This document shows positions 1 through 9,276 of a stretch of 41,408 nt of DNA, piece by piece. Within the stretch, counting starts at the first letter, position 1, and each line of letters begins with the position of its first letter. Source of the stretch: Lachnospiraceae bacterium (GTDB lineage: Bacteria > Bacillota > Clostridia > Lachnospirales > Lachnospiraceae). The notes under the pieces are model-generated. The model was given only the letters and a program-made list of their open reading frames with translations. It made no database searches and was not told the origin of the DNA. The stretch covers positions 1-41,408 of the forward strand of contig JAFQMS010000042.1 in the NCBI GenBank assembly GCA_017396145.1. The letters are read 5' to 3'. The translations under genes and the position numbers were made by a program.

Positions 1-1095
1 AATAGAATATATTCTCTTTCTTTGGCATTTAATCTTACAATCAGTGTTATCATAAGTGCAGTGCTTTTCTTTTTTGCAGAAAACATTTTGGGGTTAATGC
101 AGGTAGATAGTATCCATATGCCATACGCACTTGAATATATGAAGATAATGGGTTTTTTTATGTTCACTCAAGCACTATTTGATGCTATAGGACAGATATT
201 TAGAAGTAATGGTTTAACTCAAGTAGGAATGGTTATATCATTAAGTATTAATATTATTAATATTGTTGGCAACTGGATGTTTTTATATGGACCTTTAAAA
301 TTCATGGATTTGGGAGTTAAAGGTGTTGCTATATCAAGTGTTGTGAGTAGGATTGTGGCATTAATCTTTGCAATGATATATTTTAAAAAGCATGTAGAAG
401 GAGAGATATCCATAAAATATCTTGTTCCGTTCCCAGTAGATATGCTAAAAAAACTTATCAGACTTGGAATTCCTACAGCAGGTGAGAATATATCATATAA
501 TATGTCACAGGTGGTTATTACTACAATGGTTAATATGATAGGACCTGTAGCTGTTAATGCTAAGATATATGGTAACATATTGTCGAATTTTTCCTATGTG
601 TTCTCAGTATCTGCGGCAATAGCAACATCGATTATTGTTGGTCATATGGTTGGAGCAGACAAACTTTTAGTGGCAAAGGAAAAAGTTTTATCAACTCTTA
701 AGTATTCAATGATATTGTCAATTTCAATAGCTGTAGTTAATTTCCTTGTTAGTGGATTTACATTTGATATGTTTTCTAATACACAGGCGGTTATTGAACT
801 TGGTAAGAAGATAATGTTTATTGGTATATTTTTAGAGATTGGAAGAACAGCAAATCTTGTTGTAATTAACAGTATGCGAGCTGCAGGAGATGTTAGATTC
901 CCAACAATTTTAGGCATTATTTCAAACTGGGGAATAACAGTGGGTATAGGATTTGTACTGGGGATTGTCCTAGAACTTGGATTGGTAGGACTTTGGATTG
1001 CAATGGCTTTAGATGAGATACTTCGTGGAGTCATTGTGTATATAAGATGGCGTAGAGACGGCTGGATGGGTAAGAGTGTGGTTGGTCAAGAATAA
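1..1095 (+). CDS. MATE-family multidrug/cation antiporter, 5'-truncated by window edge
   Basis: The reading frame is open from base 1, so the true start lies upstream and only the last ~364 residues are present. The product is almost entirely hydrophobic with at least eight to nine predicted membrane spans. It has the layout of the C-terminal two thirds of a MATE (NorM/DinF-like) exporter, which swaps Na+ or H+ for organic cations across the plasma membrane. Supporting stretches are a loop with GQIFRSNG early on and NSMRAAGDVRFP near the end, both typical of the paired MATE repeats. A TTG at 22 could be misread as a start but has no ribosome site. A second, complete MATE gene is at 12552. The substrate cannot be told from sequence. 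Confidence 0.85.
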   Translation, partial: NRIYSLSLAFNLTISVIISAVLFFFAENILGLMQVDSIHMPYALEYMKIMGFFMFTQALFDAIGQIFRSNGLTQVGMVISLSINIINIVGNWMFLYGPLKFMDLGVKGVAISSVVSRIVALIFAMIYFKKHVEGEISIKYLVPFPVDMLKKLIRLGIPTAGENISYNMSQVVITTMVNMIGPVAVNAKIYGNILSNFSYVFSVSAAIATSIIVGHMVGADKLLVAKEKVLSTLKYSMILSISIAVVNFLVSGFTFDMFSNTQAVIELGKKIMFIGIFLEIGRTANLVVINSMRAAGDVRFPTILGIISNWGITVGIGFVLGIVLELGLVGLWIAMALDEILRGVIVYIRWRRDGWMGKSVVGQE

Positions 1096-1146
1096 CGCAA
1101 CAAAACTAACATTTTAAAGAGATTTATTACTAAAGGAGATTTTATT

Positions 1147-2310
1147 ATGATTAAGAAGATTACAGATTCAATTAAGTATATTGGTGTGGATGATAAGACC
1201 ATAGATTTGTTTGAAAGCCAGTATATTGTGCCAAATGGTATTTCATACAACTCGTATCTGATTATTGATGAGAAGATTGTGCTTATGGATACTGTTGACA
1301 AAAGAGCAATGGCAGAATGGGAAACTAATCTCTTAGAAGGACTTGGAGATAGAAAAGTTGATTATCTTGTGATTTCTCATTTAGAGCCGGACCACGCAGG
1401 AAGTATTTTAAGAGTTATAGAACTTTTCCCAGATGTTACATTAGTGGGAAATGCTAAGACGTTTGCAATGCTTCCACAGTTTTTTGAAGAGGTTTTAGAG
1501 GTGGAAAAACTGACAGTGGCAGAGGGAGATAAGTTAGAGATTGGAAGTCATACCCTCAATTTCATTATGGCACCTATGATTCATTGGCCTGAGGTTATGG
1601 TAACATTTGAAAGTAGCGAAGGAGTTCTTTTCTCGGCAGATGGTTTTGGCAAATTTGGTGCATTAGATACTGATGAAGACTGGGCTTGTGAAGCAAGAAG
1701 ATATTACTTCAATATTGTTGGAAAATACGGCGGACCAGTTCAGACCCTGCTTAAAAAGGCAGCAGCGCTTGATATTAAGATTATTTGTCCTCTTCATGGA
1801 CCAATTCTTACTGAGAATCTTTCATATTATATTGGATTATATGACACATGGAGTAGTTATAAGCCTGAAAAGAAAGGTGTGCTTATTGCATTTGCTTCAA
1901 TTCACGGTAACACTAAGAAAGTTGCATACAAACTTGCTGACATGTTGAAAGAAGCGGGAGAGGAAAAGGTGGTTGTCAGTGACCTTGCAAGAGAAGATAT
2001 GGCTGAGGTTATTGAGGATGCATTTAAATATGACAGAATGATAGTTGCTTCATCAAGTTATGATGGTGGTGTGTTCCCATGTATGCAGGATTTTTTATTA
2101 CATCTTAAATCAAAAGCATATCAAAATAGAACAGTGGGTGTTGTAGAGAATGGTTCATGGGGACCTACGGCAGCAAAATGTATGAAAGAAATCCTTTCAA
2201 CATTAAAAGATGTTACTATATTAGAAGAAAGTGTTACAATTCGTTCATCATTGAAAGAAAGTAATATGCCGGATATGGAAGCATTGGTTAAAGCAATTAT
2301 TAACAAATAG
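1147..2310 (+). CDS. FprA-like A-type flavoprotein (flavodiiron protein)
   Basis: The 387-residue protein has an N-terminal metallo-beta-lactamase-like di-iron domain (about 1-250) and a C-terminal flavodoxin domain (about 255-387). All expected di-iron ligands are visible: H78-x-E80-x-D82-H83, H146, D165 and H217. The FMN phosphate loop is the ASIHGNTKK stretch near residue 250. Flavodiiron proteins reduce O2 to water and/or NO to N2O in the cytoplasm of anaerobes, taking electrons from rubredoxin or a similar carrier. The start ATG is preceded by AAAGGAG at good spacing. There is no fused rubredoxin domain, so the electron donor must be encoded elsewhere. The 51-bp gap to the MATE gene leaves co-transcription possible. 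The family call is firm; O2 versus NO preference is unknown. Confidence 0.93.
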   Translation: MIKKITDSIKYIGVDDKTIDLFESQYIVPNGISYNSYLIIDEKIVLMDTVDKRAMAEWETNLLEGLGDRKVDYLVISHLEPDHAGSILRVIELFPDVTLVGNAKTFAMLPQFFEEVLEVEKLTVAEGDKLEIGSHTLNFIMAPMIHWPEVMVTFESSEGVLFSADGFGKFGALDTDEDWACEARRYYFNIVGKYGGPVQTLLKKAAALDIKIICPLHGPILTENLSYYIGLYDTWSSYKPEKKGVLIAFASIHGNTKKVAYKLADMLKEAGEEKVVVSDLAREDMAEVIEDAFKYDRMIVASSSYDGGVFPCMQDFLLHLKSKAYQNRTVGVVENGSWGPTAAKCMKEILSTLKDVTILEESVTIRSSLKESNMPDMEALVKAIINK

Positions 2311-2382
2311 AATTAATACTAGAAAATGAGATGGATGTGTTCAATAATTGATTTGCAAACAAAATAGGAGGCAACACAGAAA

Positions 2383-4689
2383 ATGAAAAGAAAAAGCTTT
2401 GTTAGGGCTTTAGTTTTGATGCTTATTATGTCTCTTGGTCTAGGTATGTTTACAGCATGTCAAAAGGACGAGGAGAATAATGGGGAATCAGAAGAAAAGG
2501 TACTTACAGTAGGATTTGATGCAGCATTTCCACCTTATGGATATAAGGATGAGAATGGAGATTATGTAGGTTTCGACCTAGACCTTGCAGCAGAGGTTTG
2601 CAAAAGAAATGGTTGGGAACTTAAAAAGCAGCCAATTGACTGGGATTCAAAGGATATGGAACTTGGTACAGGCAATATTGACTGTATATGGAATGGGTTC
2701 ACAATTAACGGTAGAGAGAATGACTACACCTGGTCTAAAGCCTATGTTGATAATTCTCAAGTTGTTATTGTTAGGACAGATTCTGGAATTAAGAAACTTT
2801 CAGACCTTGAAGGCAAGGTTGTAATAGTTCAAACAGATTCATCAGCACTTGCAGCGTTTACAGGTGATGGAGCAACAGATTCTAATAAAGAACTTGCTAA
2901 GAAATTCAAAGAATTACAGCAGGTTGCAGATTACAATAGTGCGTTTATGAATCTTGAATCAGGTTCAGCCGATGCAGTGTGTATGGATATAGGCGTTGCT
3001 AATTATCAGATTAAACAACGTGGCGAGAGTTTTGCAATGCTTGATGAAAGAGTATCAAGTGAGCAATATGGAGTTGGTTTTAAGAAGGGTAATACAGAAC
3101 TTAGAGATAAGATTGTTGAAACCCTTGATGAGATGGAAAAGGATGGTACTTTCGAAAAGATTGCCACAAAGTGGGAACTTACAGATTGCATATGTCTTGG
3201 TAAGGAAGGTACAGATGATGCTTATCTTTTGGATGCAGGGCAACCATCGGTTGATGAAGATACCAGATTTGTTGTAGGATTTGATGCAGCATTTCCACCT
3301 TATGGATATAAGGATGAAAGTGGAGAGTATGTGGGTTTTGACTTAGACCTTGCAGAAGAGGTTTGCAAAAGAAATGGGTGGGAACTTGTAAAACAGCCAA
3401 TTGACTGGGATTCAAAAGATATGGAACTTGATACAGGCAATATTGATTGTATTTGGAATGGATTTACAATTAACGGCAGAGAAGGAGATTATACATGGTC
3501 AAAAGCCTATGTTGATAACTCTCAAGTTGTTATAGTAAAAAAGGATTCTGGAATTAGCAAACTTTCGGACCTTGAAGGAAAAGTTGTAATTGTCCAGGCA
3601 GATTCATCAGCCTTAGCAGCATTTACAGGAGATGGAGCAACAGATGCTAATAAAGAATTAGCAGATTCTTTTGCAGGACTTCAGCAGGTTGCTGATTACA
3701 ACAGTGCGTTTATGAATCTTGAATCAGGTTCAGCAGATGCAATATGTATGGATATTGGAGTTGCTGCATATCAGATTAAAGAGCGTGGAGATAACTTCGT
3801 GATGCTTGATGAAAGAGTGTCAAGTGAACAGTACGGAGTTGGATTTAAAAAGGGCAATACATCTCTTCGTGATAAGGTTGTTAAGACCTTAGATGCTATG
3901 AAGGAAGATGGCAAGTTTGATGAGATTGCAACAAAATGGGAACTTACAGACTCAGTTTGCCTTGGCAATCCGGGAACAGACAGTGCATATTTAAGAGATG
4001 CTAATGGCAATAAGGATACTGGAAATGATAAAGAAAAACTGGGCTTTGGAGAGGTTGTAGAGCAGATTGGGGAAGGAATGTTAGCATCCCTTGGAATATT
4101 TGGTCTTACAATACTGTTCTCAATGCCACTTGGACTTATAGTTTGTTTTGCAAGAATGTCTAAGTTTAAGCCGATTTCATGGCTTGCAAGAGGATACATA
4201 TCAATTATGCGTGGAACTCCACTTATGCTTCAACTTTTAGTGGTTTTCTTCGGACCATATTATGTATTTGGAACAACTACTTCATCAAATTATCGTTTCT
4301 ATGCGGTAATTATAGGATTTTCAATTAATTATGCTGCGTATTTTGCGGAAATATATCGTGCTGGAATTGAAAACATACCTGTGGGACAAAGAGAAGCGGC
4401 TTTGGTACTTGGATATTCTAAAGGTCAGACTTTTAGAAAGATTATCTTCCCACAGATGGTTAAGAGAGTTATTCCACCTGTAACTAATGAAGTTATTACC
4501 TTAGTTAAGGATACATCTTTAGCATTTGCCATTGCCTATACAGAGATGTTTACTATGGCTAAACAGGTGGCAGCGGCAGAAGCAAGTATTATGCCATTAT
4601 TTGTAGCAGGTTTATTCTACTATGTATTTAACTTTGTTGTAGCATTGGTGATGGAATTAGTAGAAAAGAAAATGCAGTATTTTAATTAG
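2383..4689 (+). CDS. Polar amino-acid ABC importer: tandem binding domains fused to permease (GlnP-like)
   Basis: The 768-residue protein starts with a lipoprotein-type signal ending in FTAC (Cys at about residue 26). Two family-3 solute-binding domains follow (about 43-285 and 298-540), then a HisM/GlnP-type permease of about 215 residues. The permease shows the EAA loop, EIYRAGIENIPVGQREAA, which docks to the ATPase. Each binding domain has the FPPYGY and GFDLDL stretches and the NGR and VADYNSAF segments that line an amino-acid site. Lactococcal GlnPQ has the same SBD-SBD-TMD architecture, so import of glutamine or another polar amino acid is inferred. Unusually, the two binding domains are about 85% identical by my hand count, a recent internal duplication. 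The ATPase gene follows after 21 bp. Ribosome site AGGAGG at 2367-2372. Confidence 0.92.
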   Translation: MKRKSFVRALVLMLIMSLGLGMFTACQKDEENNGESEEKVLTVGFDAAFPPYGYKDENGDYVGFDLDLAAEVCKRNGWELKKQPIDWDSKDMELGTGNIDCIWNGFTINGRENDYTWSKAYVDNSQVVIVRTDSGIKKLSDLEGKVVIVQTDSSALAAFTGDGATDSNKELAKKFKELQQVADYNSAFMNLESGSADAVCMDIGVANYQIKQRGESFAMLDERVSSEQYGVGFKKGNTELRDKIVETLDEMEKDGTFEKIATKWELTDCICLGKEGTDDAYLLDAGQPSVDEDTRFVVGFDAAFPPYGYKDESGEYVGFDLDLAEEVCKRNGWELVKQPIDWDSKDMELDTGNIDCIWNGFTINGREGDYTWSKAYVDNSQVVIVKKDSGISKLSDLEGKVVIVQADSSALAAFTGDGATDANKELADSFAGLQQVADYNSAFMNLESGSADAICMDIGVAAYQIKERGDNFVMLDERVSSEQYGVGFKKGNTSLRDKVVKTLDAMKEDGKFDEIATKWELTDSVCLGNPGTDSAYLRDANGNKDTGNDKEKLGFGEVVEQIGEGMLASLGIFGLTILFSMPLGLIVCFARMSKFKPISWLARGYISIMRGTPLMLQLLVVFFGPYYVFGTTTSSNYRFYAVIIGFSINYAAYFAEIYRAGIENIPVGQREAALVLGYSKGQTFRKIIFPQMVKRVIPPVTNEVITLVKDTSLAFAIAYTEMFTMAKQVAAAEASIMPLFVAGLFYYVFNFVVALVMELVEKKMQYFN

Positions 4690-4710
4690 GAAAGGAGATT
4701 GTGTGACAAT

Positions 4711-5475
4711 ATGAACATTTTAAATATAGAACATATAAGAAAAAGTTTTGGCGATGTTAAAGTATTATCTGATATCTCCTTGAAAATCAATGAAGGTGAG
4801 GTTGTTGCAATACTTGGACCTTCAGGTTCAGGAAAATCTACACTTCTTAGATGTGCAACACTTCTTGAGAAGATGGACGGAGGAACTCTTAGTTATTGTG
4901 ATAAGATAGTGGCTAAAGATGATGGTAAAAAAAGTGTATATGTAAGTGGAAAAAAACTTCGTGAGATTAAAAGCATGTTTGGTTTGGTGTTTCAGAATTT
5001 TAATCTTTTTCCACACTACAGTGTACTAAAAAATGTAATTGATGCTCCAATAAATGTTCAGGGAAGAAACAAGGCCAAAGTGATTGAAGAAGGTAAACAA
5101 CTTCTTGCCAAAGTTGGACTTGAAGATAAGGAAGATGCTTATCCGGGACAGTTATCTGGTGGACAACAACAGCGAGTTGCCATTGCAAGAGCACTTGCAA
5201 TGAATCCGAAGATAATGTTTTTTGACGAGCCAACTTCAGCGCTTGACCCAGAACTAACAGCAGAGATTCTTAAGGTATTAAAGCAGTTAGCAAGTGAAAA
5301 AATGACTATGGTTATTGTTACCCATGAAATCGAATTTGCAAGAAAAGTTGCAGACAGAGTAATTTTTATGGATGGTGGAGTAATTGTAGAAGAGGGAAGA
5401 CCGGAAGATGTAATTGATAATCCATCTAATGATAGAACTAAAGCATTTCTTCAAAAACTTGAAGGTGAAAAATAA
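4711..5475 (+). CDS. Polar amino-acid ABC transporter ATP-binding protein
   Basis: A 254-residue ABC ATPase that energises the fused binding/permease protein encoded just upstream. Visible motifs in order are Walker [11 protein letters not shown]-loop FQNFNLFPH, signature LSGGQQQR, Walker [13 protein letters not shown] and the switch His in VTHE. The sequence is of the GlnQ/HisP class that serves polar amino-acid importers. I place the start at the ATG at 4711. An in-frame TTG at 4699 abuts the ribosome site AAAGGAG (4691-4697) and is too close to be used. Only 21 bp separate the gene from the permease, so the two form one operon. A hairpin at 5508-5543 lies after the stop. Confidence 0.95.
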   Translation: MNILNIEHIRKSFGDVKVLSDISLKINEGEVVAILGPSGSGKSTLLRCATLLEKMDGGTLSYCDKIVAKDDGKKSVYVSGKKLREIKSMFGLVFQNFNLFPHYSVLKNVIDAPINVQGRNKAKVIEEGKQLLAKVGLEDKEDAYPGQLSGGQQQRVAIARALAMNPKIMFFDEPTSALDPELTAEILKVLKQLASEKMTMVIVTHEIEFARKVADRVIFMDGGVIVEEGRPEDVIDNPSNDRTKAFLQKLEGEK

Positions 5476-5507
5476 AAAGAATTAATTAAATAAGAGTTTA
5501 ACTAATA

Positions 5508-5543
5508 AGCAGGTAAATGTAATAAAACTTACATATACCTGCT
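5508..5543 (+). terminator. Hairpin after the amino-acid ABC operon
   Basis: A 15-bp inverted repeat with one mismatch (arms 5508-5522 and 5529-5543, six-base loop TAAAAC) lies 33 bases after the ATPase stop. The downstream sequence ATATTTATTATAATG is AT-rich but not a clean T-run, so termination is likely but may be inefficient. A TATAAT at 5552-5557 just beyond it could be the -10 box for the peptidase gene; the best -35 (CTTACA, 18-bp spacer) lies inside the hairpin arm. Confidence 0.55.
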
Positions 5544-5581
5544 ATATTTATTATAATGAAAGTCCTGACAAAGGTGTGTTT

Positions 5582-7357
5582 ATGGCAGAGGAAATAGAAC
5601 TTTTAAATAATACTAAATTTGATAATCAGCTAACATATTCTCTTGGTACGCCCCAAGATTTAAGAGAAAAGACGAATAATCTTAATGTAGGTTTTAACGA
5701 TGGTGAAGGGGTTTGGGAGTTAATTATAAAATATGTGGGAGATATATATGAAGGTATTAGACAGGCGGGACTGACCAAAAGAGTAAAAGTTAAGCCGCTT
5801 ATTGGTGGATTTGGAGTAGTTACAATAGGTAGGGAAGATATTGAAAGATTCGCAACAATTCCACAAGTTTTTTTTATAGAAAGACCCACAAGGCTTTCTT
5901 TTGGTTTAGATGAGGCGAGAAAAGCGGTATGTATACCAGATAAAACATATGTGGATGGGATGAATGAAGAAACTGATAATAACTTATTGAAGGAGAATTG
6001 GGAAGAGGGCACTTTAACCGGAGAAGGAGTTATTGTTGCAATAATTGATAGTGGAATTGATTATTATCATCCCGATTTTTGTGATGATAAGGGAAATACA
6101 AGAATACAAAAACTGTGGGATCAGACTACGGATGTAGTATATGATAAGTCGGAAATAAATAGTGCAATAATGCTTGGAAGAAGAGTTGGAGAAGAAATAG
6201 TTTCCCAAAGAGATTTATCAGGTCATGGAACACATGTGGCAGGAATCGCATGCGGAAATGGGAGAGTAAGTGGTGGAAGATATAAAGGGATTGCAACTAA
6301 TAGTCAGATACTAGTGGTAAAACTGGGAGATTCACTAGGGGATTCATTTCCACGCACTACCAGATTATTAGAGGCTTTGGATTATGTTGTGAAGATAGCC
6401 ATTGAGGAGAATAAGCCCATAGCCATAAACCTTAGTTTTGGAAACAATTATGGAACCCATAGCGGTGACAGTCTTGTGGTAAGTTATATTAACAATATAT
6501 GCAGAGTGTGGAAAACTTCGGTAATAATAGGTACAGGAAATGAAGGAAATTCAAAGGTTCATACCACGGGAAGAATTTCTAATGATATAGAGATAGTTGA
6601 GTTTAACATTGGAGATTATGAGGGAAGTATTAATCTTCAAATTTGGCGAAATTATTATGATGAATTTGATATTTACATGGTTTTTCCTAATAATAGTGCG
6701 GTAAAACTTAATGAAACAGAGGCATTTATTCATAACTACGAGGATACAGTGTTATTAATATATAATTCCATGCCGGGACCAATAAGTGGAAGGGTGGAAA
6801 CCTTTATTGAGTTTATACCCACAGAGATGGGATATATTAATGCTGGTTTGTACAAGTTATATCTAGTGCCCCGAAATGTTGTGACAGGGGAGTATAATAT
6901 GTGGTTTCCTGTAAGTGCATCTATTAGCGAGAATACGGGATTTATTAACCCTGTTAATGATACTACTCTTACTATTCCATCAACATCTTCATTGGGCATA
7001 AGTGTTGGTGCATATAACTCTAATACCATGGAATTTGCCGAGTTTTCTGGAAGAGGACCAATTGCAGGAGGGGGTTATAATAAGCCTGATTTGGTGGCTC
7101 CGGGAGTTGATATAATATCTTGTTCTACTAATGGCAGTTACACGGTGCGTAGTGGAACATCAATGGCAGCACCCTTTGTAACAGGTGCTGCAGCGCTTTT
7201 GATGGAATATGGTATTATAAAAGGAAATGACCCATATCTTTTTGGGCAGAAATTAAAGACTTATTTGTTGAAGGGAGCAAGACAGCTTAAAGGAGAGGTA
7301 ACGCCTTCTTATAAAACAGGATATGGGGCACTTTGCATCAGGGATAGTTTACCATAA
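5582..7357 (+). CDS. S8 (subtilisin-like) peptidase without signal peptide, Csp-like
   Basis: A 591-residue subtilase with an intact triad: Asp156 in IIDSGID, His215 in SGHGTHVAGIA and Ser527 in SGTSMAAPFV. About 150 residues precede the catalytic Asp, consistent with a prodomain. A ~130-residue segment (about 320-450) without subtilase motifs interrupts the catalytic domain, as in the jelly-roll insert of clostridial CspB/CspC-type peptidases. No signal peptide is visible, so it acts in the cytoplasm or leaves by an unusual route. Csp proteases act in spore germination in Clostridium, but many Lachnospiraceae carry homologues of unknown role, so I do not assign germination. The start is the ATG at 5582, preceded by AAAGG; an in-frame GTG at 5576 lies too close to it. 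Confidence 0.9.
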   Translation: MAEEIELLNNTKFDNQLTYSLGTPQDLREKTNNLNVGFNDGEGVWELIIKYVGDIYEGIRQAGLTKRVKVKPLIGGFGVVTIGREDIERFATIPQVFFIERPTRLSFGLDEARKAVCIPDKTYVDGMNEETDNNLLKENWEEGTLTGEGVIVAIIDSGIDYYHPDFCDDKGNTRIQKLWDQTTDVVYDKSEINSAIMLGRRVGEEIVSQRDLSGHGTHVAGIACGNGRVSGGRYKGIATNSQILVVKLGDSLGDSFPRTTRLLEALDYVVKIAIEENKPIAINLSFGNNYGTHSGDSLVVSYINNICRVWKTSVIIGTGNEGNSKVHTTGRISNDIEIVEFNIGDYEGSINLQIWRNYYDEFDIYMVFPNNSAVKLNETEAFIHNYEDTVLLIYNSMPGPISGRVETFIEFIPTEMGYINAGLYKLYLVPRNVVTGEYNMWFPVSASISENTGFINPVNDTTLTIPSTSSLGISVGAYNSNTMEFAEFSGRGPIAGGGYNKPDLVAPGVDIISCSTNGSYTVRSGTSMAAPFVTGAAALLMEYGIIKGNDPYLFGQKLKTYLLKGARQLKGEVTPSYKTGYGALCIRDSLP

Positions 7358-7399
7358 TTAGGAGAACAAAACATTTATTTAGACCATGGTAATACTTAC

Positions 7400-7428
7400 T
7401 TGAAAAATGTGTAAAAAGATGGTATTAT
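7400..7428 (+). promoter_or_regulatory. Sigma-A-type promoter for the diguanylate cyclase gene
   Basis: TTGAAA (7400-7405), a 17-bp spacer and TATTAT (7423-7428) give a near-consensus housekeeping promoter about 57 bp upstream of the ATG at 7486. It lies in the 128-bp gap after the peptidase gene, so the cyclase is probably transcribed on its own. Confidence 0.7.
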
Positions 7429-7485
7429 CTTCGTAACTGTATTTTTGTACGAATATTAACAAAGATTGATAATTGGAGAATATAT

Positions 7486-9174
7486 ATGTTAAAAAAGTTC
7501 GTTAATTCGAAGGCATTAAAGGTTTTATGGTTAACATATGCATTATTTAGCATTGGTCTGGTACTTTATCTTTTAAATGGCGCGATATGTATGGAATATG
7601 ACAAGGTATCACAAAAAACCGTGTTAGAAAAAGGTTGGGATATAAGAATTAATGGCAAGAACCATAAAGATGTAGATATTACAACTTTTGATTTTGAGGA
7701 ACTTACTATTGGAGATAAGATAGTAATGACCACTGATGTACCAACAGATTGGACATATAATTTACCAAGTCTGACTTTTTATGTAAGACAGACGGCTATA
7801 AGAGTATTAGTTGATGGTAAACAATTGCATGAGTATGGTTGGGATAGAATAGAGAATAAAGAGACAGTTGGATGTGGATATCAGTTTATTGATTTTAATG
7901 ACGAGTATAAGGGAAAAGAAATGATTATTGAGATGGAAGTGGGAGAGCACAGGCCATTTAGGGTTCTTGATCCTATTTTCATTAGTGAAAGTCAAAATGC
8001 TTTAAAACAAATTGTTGTAGATAATAGATTGCCACTGATAATAGGTTCATTTTTAGTTGTTATCGGTGTGGTAATATGCCTTGTGTCAGCATTCGGAATT
8101 ATTGTATCAAGAAAATACATGAAGATTCTATTTCTTGCCGCGTTTTCAGTTTGTATAGGAATATGGACATTATGTTATTATGATTTATTAAGTATTTTTG
8201 CACTTCCCGTATATACTATTTCTTTATTGGAATATATGACTTTGTTCATGATGCCTATTCCACTGACTGCATATATGTACTGGCATGCTAAAGCGTTAAA
8301 GAATAAAGTGATAATGTACATTCATAGGGTATTATTTACATTGCAGACACTGTTTTCAGTAACGATAATTATACTTCATGCAAAGAATATAGTTCACGGA
8401 GCAGCTTCATTACCATATTTTCAAGTGCTTTTAGCTGTTTGGGCAGTGTTCACAGTATATGTTCTATATAAGAATCTGTTAATTAATAATGGACATACAA
8501 AGTTTTTCTTTATTGGTATGTTTTTTGTCGTAGTAGGTGTAGCAGCAGATATGTTAAACTATAGTGTGCAAAGATATACAGGACATCCTTTCCTACGCAT
8601 AAAAGGTATGTCGTCTTTGGGTATTTTTACATTCTTAGTATTTCTTTTATTTGATTTATACTGCGAGATAGTTAAGAACCTAATGGAAGATAAAGAAAAG
8701 AAAATGCTTATTGAAAGAGCATATACAGATGATTTAACAGGACTGAGTAATCACAGATTTTGTGCTGAATATCTAAAAGTGTTAGAAAAGGAAGAAAACA
8801 GAGATTATGCAGTTATTAGTATAGACCTTAATAACTTGAAGGTAATTAATGATAAGTACGGACATTTAGTAGGAGATGAATTACTTATAAAAGCCTCAAA
8901 AGTATTAACAGAAGCTTTTACTAAAGAGGGGATTGTAGGGCGACTTGGTGGAGATGAGTTTATTGCTGTCATTAAGTCATGGAATGAAGAGAAGGCACAT
9001 GAATTAATAAATAATTTTGAAAAACTTATAAAAGATAATGAGATTTCTCTTTCATATGGTTATGCATTAGCCAGTGAGGTAGAAGAGAATAGTTCTTCTA
9101 AGGTATACCAAAAAGCTGATGAAAGAATGTATGCCCAAAAGAGAAAATTTAAAGAAGAAAATGCTGCTTGTTAA
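7486..9174 (+). CDS. Membrane-bound diguanylate cyclase (GGDEF)
   Basis: A 562-residue signalling protein. An N-terminal membrane anchor (about 12-32) is followed by an extracytoplasmic region of about 150 residues. Seven or so membrane spans come next (about 180-395), then a cytoplasmic GGDEF domain (about 410-562). The layout matches 7TM receptors with diverse intracellular signalling modules (7TMR-DISM type). The active site is intact, GGDEF at 488-492, with IDLNNLKVINDKYGH upstream, so synthesis of c-di-GMP from two GTP is expected. The RxxD product-inhibition motif normally just before GGDEF is missing, so feedback inhibition is unlikely. The external domain probably senses a ligand; which one is unknown. 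A second c-di-GMP gene is at 32764. Confidence 0.9.
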   Translation: MLKKFVNSKALKVLWLTYALFSIGLVLYLLNGAICMEYDKVSQKTVLEKGWDIRINGKNHKDVDITTFDFEELTIGDKIVMTTDVPTDWTYNLPSLTFYVRQTAIRVLVDGKQLHEYGWDRIENKETVGCGYQFIDFNDEYKGKEMIIEMEVGEHRPFRVLDPIFISESQNALKQIVVDNRLPLIIGSFLVVIGVVICLVSAFGIIVSRKYMKILFLAAFSVCIGIWTLCYYDLLSIFALPVYTISLLEYMTLFMMPIPLTAYMYWHAKALKNKVIMYIHRVLFTLQTLFSVTIIILHAKNIVHGAASLPYFQVLLAVWAVFTVYVLYKNLLINNGHTKFFFIGMFFVVVGVAADMLNYSVQRYTGHPFLRIKGMSSLGIFTFLVFLLFDLYCEIVKNLMEDKEKKMLIERAYTDDLTGLSNHRFCAEYLKVLEKEENRDYAVISIDLNNLKVINDKYGHLVGDELLIKASKVLTEAFTKEGIVGRLGGDEFIAVIKSWNEEKAHELINNFEKLIKDNEISLSYGYALASEVEENSSSKVYQKADERMYAQKRKFKEENAAC

Positions 9175-9198
9175 TTTTAAAAAAATTTAAAAAAGGGG

Positions 9199-9227
9199 TT
9201 GAAAGTTTTTTAAAAAGAGTGTATACT
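9199..9227 (+). promoter_or_regulatory. Sigma-A-type promoter for the aldolase gene
   Basis: TTGAAA (9199-9204), 17-bp spacer, TATACT (9222-9227), about 50 bp before the ATG at 9277. The spacing is ideal and both hexamers match at five of six positions. Confidence 0.7.
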
Positions 9228-9276
9228 TTAACAAGTTAAAGCGACAAAGCGATAAAGTGAAAGGTGAAGAAATAAT

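Noticed and set aside
3771-4199. A 142-codon open frame on the minus strand
   Set aside because: It lies opposite the ABC binding/permease gene, has no ribosome site or recognisable motif, and follows from codon bias of the real gene.
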